Of a DNA stretch of 8,650 bases, positions 6,080 to 8,650 are shown in pieces. The notes below the pieces were generated by a model, which was given only the letters and a program-made list of their open reading frames with translations, ran no database searches and was not told the DNA's origin. Numbering within the stretch: position 1 is the stretch's first letter; the number at the start of each line of letters is the position of its first letter. Made by a program: the position numbers and the translations under genes. This stretch comes from Planctomicrobium sp. (lineage in GTDB: Bacteria > Planctomycetota > Planctomycetia > Planctomycetales > Planctomycetaceae), in NCBI GenBank assembly GCA_029259835.1, contig JAJDEL010000887.1, forward strand, positions 1 to 8,650. The letters are read 5' to 3'.

Positions 6080-8650
6080 CTACTCTTCTTCTGGAGCGTC
6101 TTGCGATTCGTCGGTTGCTTCTGGTTTTGGCGTTTCTTCTGTGACTGAATCACTCTCTGCTGATTCGGGTGTCGTTGTTTCTGATGAAGCTGCTGCGGCT
6201 TCCTCGTCATCGGATTCATCGTCGACGACTACTGCTGGGATGAGGGCGATGCCGATGATTTGGTCGTCGCCAGCCATTTTCATGATCGTCACGCCTTGTG
6301 TGTTACGACCGATCGTACTGATGTCGACGGCGCGAAGGCGCTGGATCTTTCCTTGGGAGGACATCAGCAGGATGTCGTCTCCATCTTCGACCGCCAAGGT
6401 GCCGATGACTTTGCCGTTGCGGCTGGTTGTTTTGATATCTCGCAGACCTTTGCCGCCACGTTTTTGCAGGCGATACCGCATGTTGCCGCTTGGTGAGGCT
6501 TCGTCGTCGTCATTCACTTGAACTTCGACCGGTCCGAACGGGGTCCGTTTCCCGTAGCCGTTTTCGCAGACGGTCAGCAGTGTTGTCGCTTCATTTGAAA
6601 CGACCATGCCGACGACCTCGTCATCTCCAGAGAGTCTAATCCCTCGGACGCCACGCGAGTTTCTTCCCATCGCACGGGCATCACTCTCAGCGAAGCGAAT
6701 CGCCATTCCGGTTGTTGTGCTCAGAACAAGGTTCTCGCCTGGCGAGACTTTGACGACGTCGATCAGCCGGTCGTCGTCTTCGAGTTTGATCGCGATGATG
6801 CCTCCCTTCATCGGGCGGCTGTAGGCGGAGAGGAGTGTTTTTTTGATGTAGCCTTTGCGGGTCACCATCAGCAGACTGCGCTGGTCGTCGAATTCTCGGA
6901 TGTCGATGCAATCCTGAACACGTTCGCCATCGGAGAGTCTCAATAGGTTGACGAGTGCTCGCCCTTTGGCTGTGCGGGCTTGGAGCGGCAGGTCGTAAAC
7001 CTTTTGCCAGTAGACTTTTCCTAAATTTGTGAAGAAGAGAAGGTAGCTGTGCGTGCTGGAGACGAAGAGGTGTTCAATCGGATCTTCGCCGTCAGACTTC
7101 GCTCCTTTAATTCCTTTGCCACCACGATTTTGGGACTTGTAGGTCGAAAGTGGGGTTCGTTTGACATACCCGTTTTGCGAAAGCGTGACGACCATCGGCT
7201 CTTCGGTGATGAGTTCATCTTTGTCGACATCACCAAGCTCTTCTTCAGAAATTTCCGTACGACGCTTGTTTGGAAATTTCGCTTTGAGTTGATCCATATC
7301 CTCTCGGATGACAGCGCGAATGTTCGCTTCATCAGAAAGAAGTTGAAGGTATTCCGTGATGACTTCCAGCAGACCGTGGTGTTCACCTTGCAGGTTTTCT
7401 CGTTCCAGATTCGCGAGGGAACCGAGCTGCATACTGACGATTGCTTCGGACTGATTCGCGGAGAGCGAGTAGTTTTGATGCTCTCCGTTTTCTTCGACGA
7501 ACATTTCGAAGCCTTGTTCCCCGAGCGCTCGCGCGATGAGTTCCGAGGGGACTTCAATTTGTTGTAAGCGAACTTTCGCTTCCGCTCGACTGGGGGAATT
7601 TCGAATCGTCTTGATGATCTCATCGATATCGATCTGGGCAATCAACAGTCCTTCAATCGTGTGTTTCCGCTTACGAGCCTCACTGAGCAGGAACTCAGTA
7701 CGACGACGAATCACGGTCACGCGATGGCGGATAAACTCTTCGAGGATCTGCTTGATACTGAGAGTCTGCGGGCGATTACCTACGAGTGCTAACAGGATGA
7801 CAGAAACCGTCGATTGCAACGGCGAGTATTTATAGAGTTGCGCGAGAACGACTTCGCGGTCGGCATCGCGTTTGAGATAGATATGCAACCGCACCTGCCA
7901 ACTTGGAGTTTTACGGTCGGTGTAGTCGACGACTCGCGAAATCCCTTTGATTTTGTCTTCGCGGATTAACGTTTCCAACTTGGACTTGATGCGGTCGCGC
8001 GTGTCGAGATACGGGATTTCCTTAACGACAATGACTTCCGTGTTCTTCTCGGTTTCAAACTCCGTTTTCGCGCGCAAGGTCAGCGTAGATCGCCCGGTTT
8101 GGTAACCTTGTCGGATCCCGTAACGTCCGCAAATGACTCCTCCGGTAGGAAAATCCGGTCCAGGCAGAACGTCGATGATTTCATCGACTGTCGCTTCAGG
8201 ATTGTCAATCAGAAGTTGCACACCATCCGAAACTTCTCCAAGGTTATGCGGTGGTATGCTCGTCGCCATTCCGACTGCGATTCCCTGAGAACCGTTGACG
8301 AGCAGCCCTGGAAATCGGGAAGGAAGGACGACCGGCTCTAAGTTTCGTTGATCGTAAGTCTGAGTGAAGTCGACGGTATCTCGATTGAGATCGTCAAGCA
8401 TCTCCGAAGCGGCAGAGGAAAGGCGGGCTTCTGTATAACGCATGGCGGCTGGACCGAGACCAGCAAGCGAACCAAAGTTCCCTTGCTTATCGATCAGGAT
8501 CTCACGCATCACCCAATCCTGTCCCATACGGACAAGAGTGGGGTAAATCACACTTTCGCCGTGTGGGTGGTAGTTACCAGACGTGTCCCCAGAGATTTTC
8601 GCGCACTTCACTCGACCCGATGAAGGACCAAGGTTCAGGTCGTTCATCGC
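6080..8650 (-). CDS. gyrA: DNA gyrase subunit A (5'-truncated by window edge)
   Basis: The gene encodes the breakage-reunion subunit of the type IIA topoisomerase that introduces negative supercoils with GyrB. Its stop is TAG at 6082-6080. The frame stays open to base 8650, where an Ala codon precedes Met at 8647, as in the LYAM segment of E. coli GyrA, so about 50 N-terminal residues lie outside. Counting from that Met (855 residues visible): the winged-helix region has [10 protein letters not shown] (27-36), the catalytic tyrosine is Y71 in [10 protein letters not shown], and [21 protein letters not shown] (116-136) is the tower entry. A coiled coil spans about 300-450. The C-terminal DNA-wrapping pinwheel starts near 485, with the GyrA box QNRGGKG at 506-512, which identifies gyrase rather than ParC. 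The last blade region has a second RGGKG (730-734) after a charged insertion. Residues 809-855 form an acidic tail with 20 Asp/Glu. Confidence 0.97.
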   Translation of the reverse strand, partial: AMNDLNLGPSSGRVKCAKISGDTSGNYHPHGESVIYPTLVRMGQDWVMREILIDKQGNFGSLAGLGPAAMRYTEARLSSAASEMLDDLNRDTVDFTQTYDQRNLEPVVLPSRFPGLLVNGSQGIAVGMATSIPPHNLGEVSDGVQLLIDNPEATVDEIIDVLPGPDFPTGGVICGRYGIRQGYQTGRSTLTLRAKTEFETEKNTEVIVVKEIPYLDTRDRIKSKLETLIREDKIKGISRVVDYTDRKTPSWQVRLHIYLKRDADREVVLAQLYKYSPLQSTVSVILLALVGNRPQTLSIKQILEEFIRHRVTVIRRRTEFLLSEARKRKHTIEGLLIAQIDIDEIIKTIRNSPSRAEAKVRLQQIEVPSELIARALGEQGFEMFVEENGEHQNYSLSANQSEAIVSMQLGSLANLERENLQGEHHGLLEVITEYLQLLSDEANIRAVIREDMDQLKAKFPNKRRTEISEEELGDVDKDELITEEPMVVTLSQNGYVKRTPLSTYKSQNRGGKGIKGAKSDGEDPIEHLFVSSTHSYLLFFTNLGKVYWQKVYDLPLQARTAKGRALVNLLRLSDGERVQDCIDIREFDDQRSLLMVTRKGYIKKTLLSAYSRPMKGGIIAIKLEDDDRLIDVVKVSPGENLVLSTTTGMAIRFAESDARAMGRNSRGVRGIRLSGDDEVVGMVVSNEATTLLTVCENGYGKRTPFGPVEVQVNDDDEASPSGNMRYRLQKRGGKGLRDIKTTSRNGKVIGTLAVEDGDDILLMSSQGKIQRLRAVDISTIGRNTQGVTIMKMAGDDQIIGIALIPAVVVDDESDDEEAAAASSETTTPESAESDSVTEETPKPEATDESQDAPEEE

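Noticed and set aside
6141..6521. Long plus-strand open frames opposite gyrA, including 7049-7567 and 8348-8623
   Set aside because: They are antisense shadows of the highly conserved gyrA frame, with low-complexity Ser/Arg-rich translations and no independent ribosome site or motif.
1..8650. CRISPR array, transposase, toxin-antitoxin, phage or defence genes
   Set aside because: No spaced identical repeats, terminal inverted repeats with a transposase, or recognisable motifs of such families were seen.

Overview
The window is about 8.65 kb of a bacterial chromosome, most likely from a planctomycete (order Planctomycetales). This is inferred from three things: the character of the DNA gyrase A subunit, a secreted five-bladed-propeller (GH32/43-like) protein of a type common in planctomycetes, and the many signal-peptide-bearing or membrane proteins of unknown function. 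No marker allows a genus call. The DNA has moderate GC, no tRNA or rRNA gene, no insertion sequence and no CRISPR array was recognised.

Layout. Positions 1-121 hold no gene that can be defended. A rightward series of genes follows: a DUF2007 / zinc-ribbon / membrane-anchor protein (122-595), a secreted propeller protein resembling glycoside hydrolases (682-2133, TTG start), a four-helix membrane protein with a possible PH-like domain (2126-2836, GTG start overlapping the previous gene), a secreted beta-propeller-like protein (2851-3855), a secreted spherulin-4 / GH135-like protein (3946-4827), and a low-molecular-weight protein-tyrosine-phosphatase-like gene split by a +1 frameshift (4829-5174). 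After a 134-base gap comes a small single-span membrane protein (5309-5890). The right third is gyrA on the minus strand (6080-8650), cut at its 5' end by the window edge.

The genes from 682 to about 5174 are close together (overlap, 14-base gap, about 90-base gap, 1-base gap) and could be co-transcribed. Their products do not form a recognisable pathway, although three are secreted and two of those look carbohydrate-related. The convergent gap between the 5309 gene and gyrA (5891-6079) holds a short 10-base-period repeat, an almost perfect 23-base palindrome and a bidirectional rho-independent terminator.

The window looks mostly ordinary. The points that deserve checking are the broken phosphatase gene, the bacterial spherulin-4 enzyme with its conserved acidic residues, the REP-like palindrome, and the long acidic tail and blade insertion of GyrA. 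I found no convincing evidence of a new defence, mobile or RNA system.
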